Shown here: piece after piece, positions 43,721-54,958 of the stretch | How the letters are laid out: each line of letters starts with the position of its first letter | Position numbering within the stretch: the stretch's first letter is position 1 | NCBI GenBank assembly: GCA_036971615.1 | Contig: JAYKKR010000035.1 | Location: 62,001 to 126,000, forward strand | Length of the DNA stretch: 64,000 nucleotides | Source of the DNA: Amyloporia xantha | Lineage: Eukaryota > Basidiomycota > Agaricomycetes > Polyporales > Adustoporiaceae | Direction of reading: 5' to 3' | The notes under the pieces: model-generated | What the model was told of the DNA's origin: nothing | The model's database searches: none | What the model saw: only the letters and a program-made list of their open reading frames with translations | Translations under genes and position numbers: made by a program

Positions 43721-45242
43721 ATGTCCTCAGACAGGGATGTATTACTGCAGATGGGCTTTGACCCCGCTCGCGTTGAATGTTTGTCCCCGCGTATCGCTCA
43801 TCGCTACCGGGATTCGCTAATACCTCTGGCTTGCAGGGGCAGTAAAGGCGACAGGAGGCCGGGGTCTGCAGCCTGCGATGGACCATATACTCGAGAACGA
43901 GGGCAAGTCAGTACCTGATCTGTCATCTGTGTCCGCGGCGTCATCAGGTGCGGCAAGCGCGGGTGGTGCAGAACCGATGAATGAGGATGAGGCGGAGGAA
44001 TTGGAGGCTCTGAAAGCGGTGTATGGAAAGAGTGGCGGTGCCCCAGGTGAAAGCTCTGCGGGTGCAGATGTGGAAGCCAAGGTAAGTATGGATGCCAGAC
44101 TCTGATTCAATCTGACGTTGTTGCATGCCTGGGGTCATAGAGTATCAAGTGCTCCGTATGCGGTAAAATATTCAAGAACACTGCACTAGCGAACTACCAC
44201 GCCGAGAAGAGCGGGCATGATCAGTTTGAAGAGTCTATTGAAGAGGTGCGCGTTCCAACATGTGGATTACTAGTCTGCGCCCGCTGACCCGCGTCCCTGC
44301 AGGTCAAGCCGCTCACTGAAGAAGAAAAGAAACAGAAGCTTCACGAGTTGCGGGAGAAAATGGCAGCCAAACGCGCCGTGAAGGCGAAAGAGGAGGCAAG
44401 GGAAAACCTCGCGAATGAAACTATTCGCAGGAAAGCTGGCAAGGTGCACTTAAAGCAGGCTCACTGCACGGCGAAGGTCTGATCGCTGTATTTTACTGTA
44501 GGACATGAACGAGATTCGGGAAGAGATCAAAGCTAAGGAGATGAAGAAGGAGGCAGAAGCAAAGCGGAGAGGTATGGGTCCAACGTAATAGTTGGCCATC
44601 AAACCACTCACCACATGTACTGTAGAGAAGCTGGAGGATGCGAAGGCGCGTGCGGCGATTAAAGCACAGATCGAAGCAGACAAGCGGGCGCGTGCGGAAA
44701 AGGCTGCCCGCGAGAAGGCCCTGCGCGAGGGAAAGCCTCTGCCAGGAAGCTCCGCGGCCGCGACGCCCGCCGCTCCTGCAGCCTCTGCCCCAAAAGCAGC
44801 GGGAAAGGACTACCCCGAAACGCGCCTGCAAATCCGCATGGCCAGCGGTGGGCAACCGTACACCACAACGTTACCGAGCGACTCCAGTGCGTATCCTGGC
44901 AATCATGCACAGCGTACGTCTGGCGTACTGACCGCTTTTGACAGCACTCCGCCATGTGGCGGAGTTCCTCGCCGGGCAGACGCTCTCGGTCGACGTGGAG
45001 ACGGTCACCTTTGCTCAGCATTTCCCAAGGTATGCGCATATCGGATGCGTCTTGACAGGAAGAGTGTTCAATGTTCGCGGCTAACTGATCGGAACCGACA
45101 GGAAAACGTTCACGCATGGCGACTTATCGCGCACATTGAGAGAATTGGGATTGACGCCGTCTGCTGTGCGTTCCACTTCTCGCCGTTACTCGCCGTCTGA
45201 TTTCTGATCCCTGCAATGTTGCAGGTTCTCATTGCTTTGTAG
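43721..45242 (+). CDS. UBA-zinc finger-UBX domain protein
   Basis: A multi-exon gene starts at ATG 43721. Exon 1 plus exon 2 encode a UBA domain: MSSDRDVLLQMGFDPARVEW then AVKATGGRGLQPAMDHILEN. A zinc finger follows with C-x2-C-x12-H-x5-H (CSVCGKIFKNTALANYHAEK). A long charged coiled coil comes next (KPLTEEEKKQKLHELREKMA to RARAEKAAREKALREGKPLP). The C-terminal UBX domain has TRLQIRMASGGQPYTTTLPS, LREVAEFLAGQ and the end GDLSRTLRELGLTPSAVLIA L. UBA domains bind ubiquitin and UBX domains bind Cdc48/p97, so it should act as a Cdc48 adaptor for ubiquitinated clients, like UBXN1/SAKS1. Exon ends in the middle are approximate. Confidence 0.85.
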
Positions 45243-45747
45243 CCCTCTATACTGTTTCTTGCTCCGGCCTGTAAATTTAGTTGGTCAAATTCGTCTCTGT
45301 GGAGTTTTATTTGTGTTGTATTCTAAATGCTTTCTGAACGAAATTGCGTGCAACCCACCTTGTGCTAGCTCTTCCGTCAGCGGTTACATCAGAATGTGGC
45401 CACTTGACGGTCAGGTACCATCCCTGATGAACAACTGGTATGGACGTGCTCTGCAGTCAGACTGCCCCGAATGGCAGGACCATCGCGGATGCAACTCGTC
45501 ATCATCAAGATTGGATACTGAGCAAGCAGGATGAGCGGGTAGACGGTATAACCATAGCCGCGATCTGAGATAAAAGCGCTAGCAAAATGAATTTACGTTG
45601 TTTCCCCGCCGGCGAAGGCAGGCACGACGATTGAGCGCCTAATCCTATTCCTCATGTAGCGTCCATCATTGCCCGCATCAAATCCCTGACATCTTGTCCT
45701 CCCACTTCCATGTCCACCTAATCGCTCTCCTAGGGGCGTCGTCGACC
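45243..45747. other. Intergenic, no gene recognised
   Basis: Holds the 3' end of the UBX gene and the promoter of the following coiled-coil gene. No exon is convincing. Confidence 0.35.
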
Positions 45748-47763
45748 ATGTACTCCTCCGACGCTGCAACAGACGGCGCAAGAGCACGTTCACCGACCAC
45801 CCACTCACCCACCACGGGCACCGTCCGCACCCGCCCGCCACTCCCGCACGGCCCTCGCGGCCCTAAGCCCGCATCGAAGAGCGCGATGCCCCTCGATATG
45901 TGCAATCGCCTCGACGAGGCGACCCCGGCCTATTCCAGTCTGCGCTCGTCGTCCGCATGGTCGCCCTCCTCCTCCGCCTTCCCCCTCTCCCATGAGACCT
46001 GGTCAGACTCGGGCTCGTCGCACTCGCGGCGTAACACGGTCAGTCGAGCCATCCAGACGTCCGTGGGAGAGACCGCGGCCCCGCCCACGTCGCATTCCGC
46101 TTCGCCCGCCGTTACACTCATCAAGAAGAATCCGACGCTGAGCCCCCCGCCCCCGCTCAACTTCGACTCGGTGCCCGTGCCCTGGCGGGGGATGACACTC
46201 GAGGCTGCGCAGTGGAGTCTGACATCGGAGCAGCTCCAGGAGATCGTCTCGACTGCAATCCGGACGTCGGCAGAGGAGTCCTTCATCCGCCTCGTCCCTC
46301 TCCAGGCCTTCGACGGCGAGATGACGGAGGAGCTCGAGCGCCTCGAATCGGTGAGCCACATCGTGTTCCGCGCTGCGATAGTACCTGACTATCCTCATGG
46401 CTCTCGTAGCTCAAGGCCACCACCCAGGCACAGTACCGCTTCAATATGCATCGGCGCATGATGCTCTTGCAGTCCCTGAACGCCCTCTCCTTTTCCCGGG
46501 CGTCAGATGGAAGTGACGGAGAAGCGCTTGCGAACCTGACGACCCAGCTCGCCGACATAACAGTGGCTTGCGATCGGCTCATGGAGACACTCCTTATGAT
46601 CGCCGACCAGCGGGCGCAAATCCAGCGGCTACAAGACGTCCACATCGCTTCTGCGCTCGCGATGGCGCTCCGGAAGCTCAACGGGTCGTATGGTCGGCGC
46701 GCACAGGAGCTGCAGGACGCACGGCAGAAAATCGACCAGCTGCAGGCGGAGCTGGAGGATGCTTGGCAGGCGGCGGATGAGTTAGCGCAGGAGATGGACG
46801 CGCTGGACAGCTTCGAGTTCGACTACGACGACGAGCAGTACGAGGACGCGAGCGCTGTCGTGGGGGAGACCTTTACAGAGCGCAGCGTGCAGCTGGCGGA
46901 GGTCATGGGGATCACAGGCAAGGCGGTGGCGGTGGAGGCGCGGTATACTAACTTGCCAGGGGGTGGTCAGGCGCAGGTCGCTGATCGTGCAAGCAGGGTA
47001 TCCGCAGCGAGAAGACGCAGCGTGCGTACCTCCAAGGCGAGCTTGAGGCTTCCGCGATCGCCATTGAGTCCTGGGCCTGCAGAACCGTCTCCAACGATGC
47101 TCCAACGGGTTCGGAGTCTTAGCAAGAGCAGACGGCGGCCATCCGTGAATACCGGAGGCGAAGTCCCGCAAGTGCCTACTATCCAGGTTGACCCAGGGCC
47201 GTACAAGGGCGGCTCGTTCTTAGAGCTGACGGAGACGCGACCTGCATCTCCGGCGTCCGCTCCCCTCGACACTCCCCCTCCGCTGCCGCCACTACTGACC
47301 GCGGATTCTCGGTCCAAGAGACAAACCCTCGGTGAGCCTGTTTTACCATGCAGTCGTGTCCTCCGCTGACGAGTTCGCAGAGGTACCGATGCTGTCTCCA
47401 AATCCGTCCCTCGCCTCACCAGGCTTCGACCGTACCATCATTCCACCTCTCGCCATGCCCGGCGCCAAGGACGATTCATACTATCCCACTGAGCGCGAGC
47501 GCCAGCTATCATCTCGGCGCGTCCAGTCGTTGCAACCGCGCTCCCGCACGGATCCCTTTCCAGAAACACTTACCAGCGCGCTCCGACGCACACACTCGGA
47601 TCATCGAAAACCAGACTGGTCTAACCCAGAGAAGCTCAAGTCCAAAGCGAAGAGATACTCGGTGCCTTTGCGTGCCGACATTGAGTTGTCGCCATCCGGG
47701 CAGGAGATGATCGAGTCCCGCGGGCGTTTCTCGATGCATATCACCACTGATGCGAAAACATAA
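45748..47763 (+). CDS. Large coiled-coil protein, unknown function
   Basis: Three exons (45748-46350, 46410-47331, 47381-47763) give 635 residues from ATG 45748 (MYSSDAATDGARARS). The N-terminal 150 residues are Ser/Pro-rich. A structured helical core follows: MTLEAAQWSLTSEQLQEIVS, AEESFIRLVPLQAFDGEMTE, LKATTQAQYRFNMHRRMMLL, with coiled coil around AQIQRLQDVHIASALAMALR and QKIDQLQAELEDAWQAADEL. The C-terminal third is disordered with RRRSVRTSK and KSRRRPS candidate phosphosites. No enzymatic domain is seen. It probably serves as a scaffold, but the family was not recognised. Confidence 0.7.
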
Positions 47764-48951
47764 TCATTGATATCTCCCCGATGCCCTGTCTGCGTTAATT
47801 TACTGCATGTGAGTCCGGCATCGCGGTCCTGCAACACCTGCTGACATACCTTGCATGGCGGCAGATTCATTAATGGCGTTTCCGTCCTGCGGATAGCATA
47901 GCTCGGATATCCTAATAGCTTGCTGCAGTCTGTATTCTGTTTTCCTACCTCGGAGCTGGGTGATTATGGTGTTTGTCAGCAGGACAGTTTAACAGTATCA
48001 TTAAGCATTATAAGCATTATCGGATTGGCCCAATTGTATTGCGTTGCGATATGTAGAACTCGTGTCAAACACACCGATACCTTTATCCTGTCGCTTTCGA
48101 AATTAGGTATGTATATTCGCAGCATTGGCTTGGCTGAGCGGAATGCGTGTTGTGACGCGCAATTTTTGATTGCCTTCGGCAGAACATGCAGAGAGATGCT
48201 GTTTCGCTCTGGCAGAGAGAATTGAACTTTTCCTGATGTAATTGAGGCATTTGTGTCTGGTGTCGAATTTGAACCCACTGGCACGTTGACGGTTTGGGGG
48301 GAAGATGTGAAGGACCATGCGGAGGCTCAAACACCTCTTATATAGTGGCAGAGCCCATCAACTGCGATGAGGTCACCGATCGAGTCTACTCACTGTCACG
48401 GACTGACATGGAACAAACAAGAATTACTGAAATGAGAAGGTGGGATACCTGAATTAGAAATGTAAGTCCGGCAGGAAAATGTCTGACGCTGCTTGGAAAG
48501 TGGAATGCATGTGTGAGATGCGTTAAATCATTACTGGAATCAAATGTTTAGTTGGAATTTTCGCCCAAAAAAGTCATGTAATTGTCTTATCCCGTGTACC
48601 AACGCGCATATGCATCATGATGTTCAGACTGCAATTGGCATCAACGTTCCGACGCTCGTTTCGATACACCAGACATATTGTACAGTATTTCTCCTGTTTC
48701 CACACTAACCAGCTCAAATCGATACATACAGATACGGCTCATTTCCTGACTTCGACAGCCTGTTCAGCAGAGTAAAACTACCTCGTGACGTGATTTCTGT
48801 CCACCAGGCGATCTACTAAGCGATACCTCCTAACATGATCATGGAATAATCTGGCAAACCAAATTGCCGTGACGACTCTGTGCTTTTCTGGTAGCTTTCA
48901 CTTGATCTGAAGGATAACCTGTAGAAGCGATAATCAGTGCGACGCTTTGGA
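47764..48951. repeat. Downstream spacer, duplicated at 50495-51250
   Basis: No gene is seen. From about 47905 the sequence resembles the spacer starting at about 50495: both hold TAGCTTGCTGC, a nearby AGCAGGACAGTTT block, TTGTATTGCGTTGCGATATG versus TTGTGTTGTGTTGCGATATG, and later matching blocks around 48390 and 50945. It is the downstream half of a tandemly duplicated unit whose upstream half is a BTB gene. Confidence 0.65.
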
Positions 48952-50142
48952 TTATAAGGAGGCAATGCCATTGTCAGGCACCTTGGCTACTGCCCTGTCC
49001 ACCGCGGCAGCATACACAGCGATGAATGCGCGCAGGTCAGCAGCGGCAGACGCTTTGCAACCTCCACATGTAGATGCTTCGAGCAAGGCTTGGTCCCGTT
49101 CAGTCTCAGCCTCAATCAAGGCCTTTCCGCACGGCCTTTCGTTGGCTATCTTCTTCAGTTTGGTCATGTAGTTCCGCCACCAAATCCGTCGGAACACATC
49201 TTTTTGATCCGTGCCGATCTTTATCCTACTGGTGCATTGGCAACATTCATGTGAGTCAATGGAATGGCTTTGCAGGAGGAAGATCCAATTCCGGCTGGGT
49301 ATCCATTCAAATGCACTGGCAAGGCTCTCAGACACGAGAGCTGCAGCTGCATCGCTACATTGCTTGCGGTAGTCCAGAAGGCGGTAATATGCTCCCGCCG
49401 TGATTTCTTCGAGCTCTGGCGCATAGACGTACTCTATGGGTTGAGCTAGAGAACACAACGCAGCCAGCCGAACCTCCTCCTCGAAGTTATATCGCAAGGA
49501 TATTGCATAGATACGAAGGGGCATGCCGGCCTCATTGACAAGACTCCGTATCGGGGTCCTCACGGCCTGAACCACGCCATCCATACTGTATTTCAGCGCA
49601 GCGTCCAACACTGGGCGTAACTCGACAAGGTCGCGGAGAGAGGGGGACGGCAACGGATAGCAGAGCCGCAACAATTTGTCAAGGGTCGCACTATCTTCAT
49701 CCATCTGCACGACGGGCAGGTTGTCTCTGACCTCAGAGACATCGCCATCGTCTCTAATATCTCCATTCCTCGGCTGGGGCAGCCCAAACATTGTCTCGAA
49801 GACAGGGGAGGCTTCCGCGAGGATAGACTTCCTGACGCGAAAGTCTACCCTATCCAAGGAGCGTAGAATCACGTCTGCCGTAGCTTTATTGAAAGGTGGA
49901 GATGCATCGCGGATCTCCTGCGTATGATCAGAAGATGGGTCGCTTGTCGGGGTCAAAGGTGAACCGGAAGTTCCTGCCACTGCAAACGACGTTGTCAGTG
50001 AGCCATGATACCCTCCACGAGTAAGAAGACATACTACTGGACTGAATAAGAGGGTAAAGATGGGGGCAAGAGGCTCGTAGCCGATAACATCGCTACCATC
50101 TCCAGCTTGATATAGAGTTTGCGTCGAGGTGTACACTGGCAA
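48952..50142 (-). CDS. BTB/POZ domain protein, array 2 copy 1, start uncertain
   Basis: The frame is open for 396 codons and contains a complete BTB domain: NKATADVILRSLDRVDFRVR, ILAEASPVFETMFGLPQP, LLRLCYPLPSP. The family blocks EEITAGAYYRLLDYRKQCSD, CCQC and STCGGCKASAAADLRAF follow, ending AVDRAVAKVPDNGIASL. No in-frame ATG precedes the BTB domain; the open frame begins at TTG 50142. An ATG out of frame just upstream (near 50144) could be used only if a short first exon is spliced to an acceptor near 49982. The gene may therefore be spliced, start-less or a recent pseudogene. It is the closest relative of copies 2 and 3 of this array. Confidence 0.7.
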   Translation of the reverse strand: MPVYTSTQTLYQAGDGSDVIGYEPLAPIFTLLFSPVVCLLTRGGYHGSLTTSFAVAGTSGSPLTPTSDPSSDHTQEIRDASPPFNKATADVILRSLDRVDFRVRKSILAEASPVFETMFGLPQPRNGDIRDDGDVSEVRDNLPVVQMDEDSATLDKLLRLCYPLPSPSLRDLVELRPVLDAALKYSMDGVVQAVRTPIRSLVNEAGMPLRIYAISLRYNFEEEVRLAALCSLAQPIEYVYAPELEEITAGAYYRLLDYRKQCSDAAAALVSESLASAFEWIPSRNWIFLLQSHSIDSHECCQCTSRIKIGTDQKDVFRRIWWRNYMTKLKKIANERPCGKALIEAETERDQALLEASTCGGCKASAAADLRAFIAVYAAAVDRAVAKVPDNGIASL

Positions 50143-51248
50143 ACATTGGTTCTGTGGGTCCCTTCGATCACGGCGTGCATGGGCATTTCAGGGTCAGACT
50201 CATCATGAATGGACCGGCAAGAGCTTCATTGGCCGTCTCACCTAGGACATGTCTCTCTACTGTCTACCAACCGCCAATGCCAGTGCGCACAGCAAAACGT
50301 ATGCGATAGATGTCTAAACATCGGCCAAGGCCACCGGCGGGAGCACTCGCCATGCGGAAGTCGCAAACCTTCGGCGTTCGCTCGTCGCTATCGGTAATGT
50401 CGGTCCGTAGCATCGCATCGTGTACGAGGCCGGCGCCGATGACCTGCCAGTGGCCCTCCAAATTCCTTGCAAGCTAACATATGCATTGGCCAAAAATCCT
50501 CATAGCTTGCTGCGGTCCGTATTCTTTTTTTTCCCTCGAAGCTAGGGTGATTACGATATGTGTGAGCAGGACAGTTTGACTTTTAACGGTATTATTGAGC
50601 ATTTGCCCCAATTGTGTTGTGTTGCGATATGCAAATTTCGTGTCAAACAAACTGATATTTCCCTCCCATTGTTCTCGAGGTTGGGTATGTGTATTTGCAG
50701 CATTGGCCGAACGGAATACAGCGCGAAATCTCCATTGCCTTCGGCTGAATATGCAGATAGAGGCCATGTCTTGCTGCGGTAGGTGTTTGTGTCCGGTGGC
50801 AGGACCCTTCGAGATAGACGTGTCGGTTTTGGAGTAAAGATGAAGGAGCATTTTGAAACTCGGAGGCCTCAAGCGTTTTAGTATATAGGTCCATGCGATC
50901 GACAGAACTCATCAATCGCGATCAAGTCGTCGAAATCTACGCACCGTCAAACGAACAAGGATTATTAAAGTGAGAACGCCGAGGCATACCCAAAGTAGGA
51001 ATGTGAGTCTGGCCGTCGAACATACAAAACTGTTTGAAAGCTAGACTATATCCATGTGGACTTGAAAGGTAAGGACACATTGACTGACCGGAATCAAGTG
51101 TCACTTGATTTGAGGTTTGGCCGTAGCCAAAATGCCGTGTCCTTGTCTTATTCAACGTACTAATGCGCAGATCTACTAGGACTGGTCAATGTTCATTTCC
51201 GTTATACCACAGACATATCGTACATGGTCTCTCCCGTTTGACGCTACA
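50143..51248. repeat. Spacer between BTB copies, partner of 47905-48951
   Basis: The left part (50143-50495) carries the 5' flank of array 2 copy 1, with a GAACCAATGTTTG block also present near 53800 upstream of copy 3. From about 50495 on it is homologous to the spacer after 47905. No independent gene is recognised. Confidence 0.6.
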
Positions 51249-52565
51249 TCAGCTAACAATGAAAAATGAGCCCTCAGATCTCCAGACCACAAACAACCTA
51301 ATCTTTTGCAGAAGATCACTACCCCGTAACGCAATTTCTATCCACGAAGCAACCCGCCAAGCGCCGATAGCCCCCCCCATCCTAATCATGGACTTGTGGC
51401 ATGTATGACTGGCAAACCAAATTGTCGGGACATGTGACGCTTTGCGACCACTTGATCTGTAGGACAACCTGTAGGGATAACAGTCAGTGCTCAGTTCGCA
51501 GTGATTGTAAGGCAATGTTTTGTGGGGCACCTTGGCTACTGCCGTGTCCACTGCGGCAGCATACTCAGTGATGAAATCACGCAGATGCGCACCGGCCAAC
51601 GTTTTGCATCTTCGACATGTGGATGCTTCCATGAGAGCTTCATCCCGTAAAGCCTCAGCCTCAACCAAGGCCTTTCCGCATGGTCTTTCGCCGGTGACCG
51701 TCTTCAGTTTGGTGATGTACTTCCACCACCAAGTCACTGGCTTCACATGTGTGTGATTCCTTCCGACGTATATCCAAGCATTCCTACTGCAATCATGTTG
51801 AGGTGATCCCAAAACGGATACACGATATGCACCGTCCGAGAAGAAGATCCAATCTCGGCTGGATAACCATTCAAAATAGAAGTCGGTCCCATATTTCAAT
51901 CCGCCACCATCGCCACGCAGGAGACCATCCGCTTCATCGCTACACTGTTTGCGGTAGTTCAGAAGGCGGTAATAAGCTCCAGCTGTAATTTCTTCAAGCT
52001 CTGGCGCATAGACGTCCCGTATGGGTTGAGCCAGAGAACTGAAGGCAGCCATCCGAACTTCTTCCTCGAAATTATATTGCATGGACATAGCATAGATGCG
52101 AAGGGGCATCCCAGCCTCATCGACACGACTCTGGATCTGAAGCCTGATAACCTGCGCCGTGTCATCCATATTGTATCTCAGCGCAGCGTCCAACACTGCG
52201 CGTAACTCGGCGAGATTGTGAAGAGAAGGGGATGATATAGGATAGCAGAACCGCAACAATTTGTCAAGGATCGCACTATCTTCCTCCACGGGCAGGATGG
52301 GTAGATCGTCTCTGTACTTGGTGACGTTGCCCGTCTCCCCTTTCCTGGCTGGCTGGAGCAGCCCAAACTTGGCCGCGAAGACGGGGGAGGCTTCCGACAG
52401 GATAAATTTCCTGACGCGAAAGTCTACCCTATCCAAGGAGCGTAGAATCACGTCTGCCGTAGCTTTATTGAAAGGCGGTGATGCATCGCGGATCTCCTGC
52501 GTAGCAGAAAATGAGTCGCTTGTCTGGGTCATAAGTGAACCTGGAGTTTCCGTCACTGCGAACAT
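51249..52565 (-). CDS. BTB/POZ domain protein, array 2 copy 2, with C-terminal extension
   Basis: A single open exon of 438 residues starts at ATG 52565 (MFAVTETPGSLMTQ). The BTB domain has NKATADVILRSLDRVDFRVR, ILSEASPVFAAKFGLLQP and LLRFCYPISSP. EEITAGAYYRLLNYRKQCSD, a longer insert with WIYVGRNHTHVKP, and STCRRCKTLAGAHLRDF follow. The first cysteine pair of the family is missing. After AVAKVP the sister proteins stop within 7-13 residues, while this one continues 91 residues with composition unlike the family (SGRKASHVPTIWFASHTCHK). The tail is probably former 3' flank read through after loss of the stop, or is removed by splicing at the GTGCCC following AAG. Confidence 0.75.
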   Translation of the reverse strand: MFAVTETPGSLMTQTSDSFSATQEIRDASPPFNKATADVILRSLDRVDFRVRKFILSEASPVFAAKFGLLQPARKGETGNVTKYRDDLPILPVEEDSAILDKLLRFCYPISSPSLHNLAELRAVLDAALRYNMDDTAQVIRLQIQSRVDEAGMPLRIYAMSMQYNFEEEVRMAAFSSLAQPIRDVYAPELEEITAGAYYRLLNYRKQCSDEADGLLRGDGGGLKYGTDFYFEWLSSRDWIFFSDGAYRVSVLGSPQHDCSRNAWIYVGRNHTHVKPVTWWWKYITKLKTVTGERPCGKALVEAEALRDEALMEASTCRRCKTLAGAHLRDFITEYAAAVDTAVAKVPHKTLPYNHCELSTDCYPYRLSYRSSGRKASHVPTIWFASHTCHKSMIRMGGAIGAWRVASWIEIALRGSDLLQKIRLFVVWRSEGSFFIVS

Positions 52566-52661
52566 TGTATTGTCAGGGACCCATATCCTTTATGAGCAGG
52601 GAGACGTACTATTGGTTAGGACAGGAGGGTCGATCTGTAGGACAACCTGTAGCAGTAACAA

Positions 52662-53606
52662 TCAGTGCCCATTTCGCGACGACAATAAACCAACAGCGTT
52701 GTCAGGTACCTTGGCTACTGCCGCGTCCACTGCGGCAGTATACACATCAGTAAATTCGCGTAACTGGGCAGCGGCTAATGGTTTGCATTTTACACATGTG
52801 AATGCTTCCAAGAGGGCTTCATCCCGTACGGCCTCAGCCTCAGCCGAGCCGAAGGCCTTTCCGGATGGTCTTTTAGCGATAATCGTCTCCAGTTCGAGAA
52901 TGTAGCTCCACCACCATTGGCATGGCTTGCCAGATTTGTTCTGATGAACAGATCCGTTCAGGATGAAGGCCAGATTCTGGTCGGATACCCATTCAAAAGC
53001 ATCGTGGCCACGCAGGAGAGCTGTAGTTTCTTCGCTACATTGCTGGCGGTAGTGAAAGAGGCGATAATATGCTCCGGCTGTAACCTTTTCAAGCTCTGGT
53101 GCATAGACATTCTCTATGGTTTGAGCTAGAGAACTCAAAGCAGCTATTCGTACTTCTTCCTCGAAGTTGTATTTCAATGACATTGCGTAGATGCGAAGGG
53201 GCATCCCAGCCTCGTTGACGAGACTGCGCATCTGGTCCTTGATAGTCTCCACGACGACATCCATACCATACCTCAGCGCAGCGTCCAACACTGGCTGCAA
53301 CTCGGCAGGGTCGCTAAAAACGGGGGATGGGATGGGATAGCAGAGCCGCAACAATTTGTCAAGGATTGCGCTATCTTCCTCCATCGGCACGACGGGTAGG
53401 TTGTCTCTGCACTCCGCGAAACGCTTATCGCCTTCCGTCTCCCCGTTCCTGGCCGATTCGGGCAACCTAAACATCGCCTCGAAGACGGGGGAGGCTTCCG
53501 CGAGGATAAATTTTCCGACGCGAAAGTCTACCCTATCCGATGAGCGTAGAATCACATCTGCCGTAGCTTTGTTGAAAGGTGGAGATGCATCGCGGATGTC
53601 CTGCAT
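52662..53606 (-). CDS. BTB/POZ domain protein, array 2 copy 3
   Basis: The first in-frame ATG is at 53606 (MQDIRDASPPFNKATADVIL), giving 314 residues. An upstream exon starting near 53792 (MIRTLYHAGD) could be spliced in frame through a GTAGTG donor, so the true N-terminus may be longer. The BTB domain has LRSSDRVDFRVGKFILAEAS, PVFEAMFRLPESA and LLRLCYPIPSP. The blocks KVTAGAYYRLFHYRQQCSEE and FTCVKCKPLAAAQLREF follow, ending KVPDNAVGLLSSRNGH. The first cysteine pair seen in four relatives is absent. It is separated from copy 2 by only 96 bp and lacks the long spacer found between copies 1 and 2. Confidence 0.75.
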   Translation of the reverse strand: MQDIRDASPPFNKATADVILRSSDRVDFRVGKFILAEASPVFEAMFRLPESARNGETEGDKRFAECRDNLPVVPMEEDSAILDKLLRLCYPIPSPVFSDPAELQPVLDAALRYGMDVVVETIKDQMRSLVNEAGMPLRIYAMSLKYNFEEEVRIAALSSLAQTIENVYAPELEKVTAGAYYRLFHYRQQCSEETTALLRGHDAFEWVSDQNLAFILNGSVHQNKSGKPCQWWWSYILELETIIAKRPSGKAFGSAEAEAVRDEALLEAFTCVKCKPLAAAQLREFTDVYTAAVDAAVAKVPDNAVGLLSSRNGH

Positions 53607-54958
53607 AGCGGAAGATGTGTCGCTGGTTGTCACTGCGAACAGCGTTGCGTTATCAGTGAGCGGCGAGCACCATATCTTCCATGACGAGGAAGACGTACTA
53701 ATGAACAGAACGAGAGGGTAGAGATGGGGGAAGGATGCTCGTACCTGATAACAACACTACCATCCCCAGCGTGATATAAAGTTCGGATCATGGTGCACAA
53801 ACATTGGTTCTGTGGGTCCCTTCAATCAAGGCATTATCATTTTATGATCAAATTGTTCAAAAGTGGAATGACGAGAACTTCATTAGCCGTCGCACCTGGT
53901 ATATCTCGCAAATGTATTCTTATCGCCGATATACATAGCAAGAGGTATGCAATATATGTCCAAATGGCTACTGGGAGCGCTCGCCCGCAGAGGTCGCAGA
54001 CTTTCGCTGCTTACTTTCGGTAATAATAGTCCACAGCGCTGCATCATGCACTAGGCAGATGACAGATGACCTATCGTGTGACACTCACAAGATATTAGTA
54101 ACGCTATTCCTTGGACATAAACGTCGGCCAAGACAGGTCCCAGCCGCTCCGTATTCTGCGTGAAAATGGTAGCTCCTAGGCCGTTTGGACAGCAGTATCG
54201 CCTTTCAATTTTTCTCTCAACAATGGTTGATCTCCTTTCCTCATGTGAAATAATACTTTCAACACCAAATCTAGAATGAAACCGTCCCAACTGCTATTGG
54301 ACCACGACACTCCCGTCAAGGTGGACTCAAGGTGTAGACGTGCACTCACCAGGTCTTCATTGATTTCTCTGCATCGAGATATAGGCTGGTGTCTCTCTGG
54401 AAGTCTCGTTAAAGCTGTGTACACCTTACGTGCCACACACTAGGTCTTCCATCGAGTGGGATAAAACAATTCACGAAACTGAGCAACACCTGTCGTATCT
54501 AATAGCTTCAGGAAAACACAAATCGTGACTAGTCTCAGCCAGACGGATATCTCGTCGAGGAGAGCCAGACTCGATATATATCATAGCTAGACGATGATCC
54601 AGAATCCAGGATGTGCATGATGCATAAAAGTCGACCTTATTCGCATGAAAGTACCCATTTTATTTGGCTCTATTTATCTTTACCTAGGCTGCCCTTGGGC
54701 CAGCCATCTTCCAACTTTTTGTCTCCTCTACCTCCGAGTCGGTCCTATAACCACCTATAGATCCTGCGGTCTCCAACTGCTAGAGCAAAGCGAGCCGTCC
54801 ATATCTAAATATTGAGACCACTGGCAAGTATAGCGCGTGAGTATAGATCTAGTGGCGCTACCAGACAGCTAGATAAGATAATGAAATCGACCTGCGTCGT
54901 ACGTTATTCAGCGATCCCTGACTCCGGAGCAGTCGTCCGAGGCATAGTAGTGTGCGCA
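53607..54958. other. 1.35-kb intergenic region
   Basis: The left end holds the promoter and possible first exon of BTB array 2 copy 3. The remainder, up to the F-box gene, shows no recognised gene. Confidence 0.35.
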
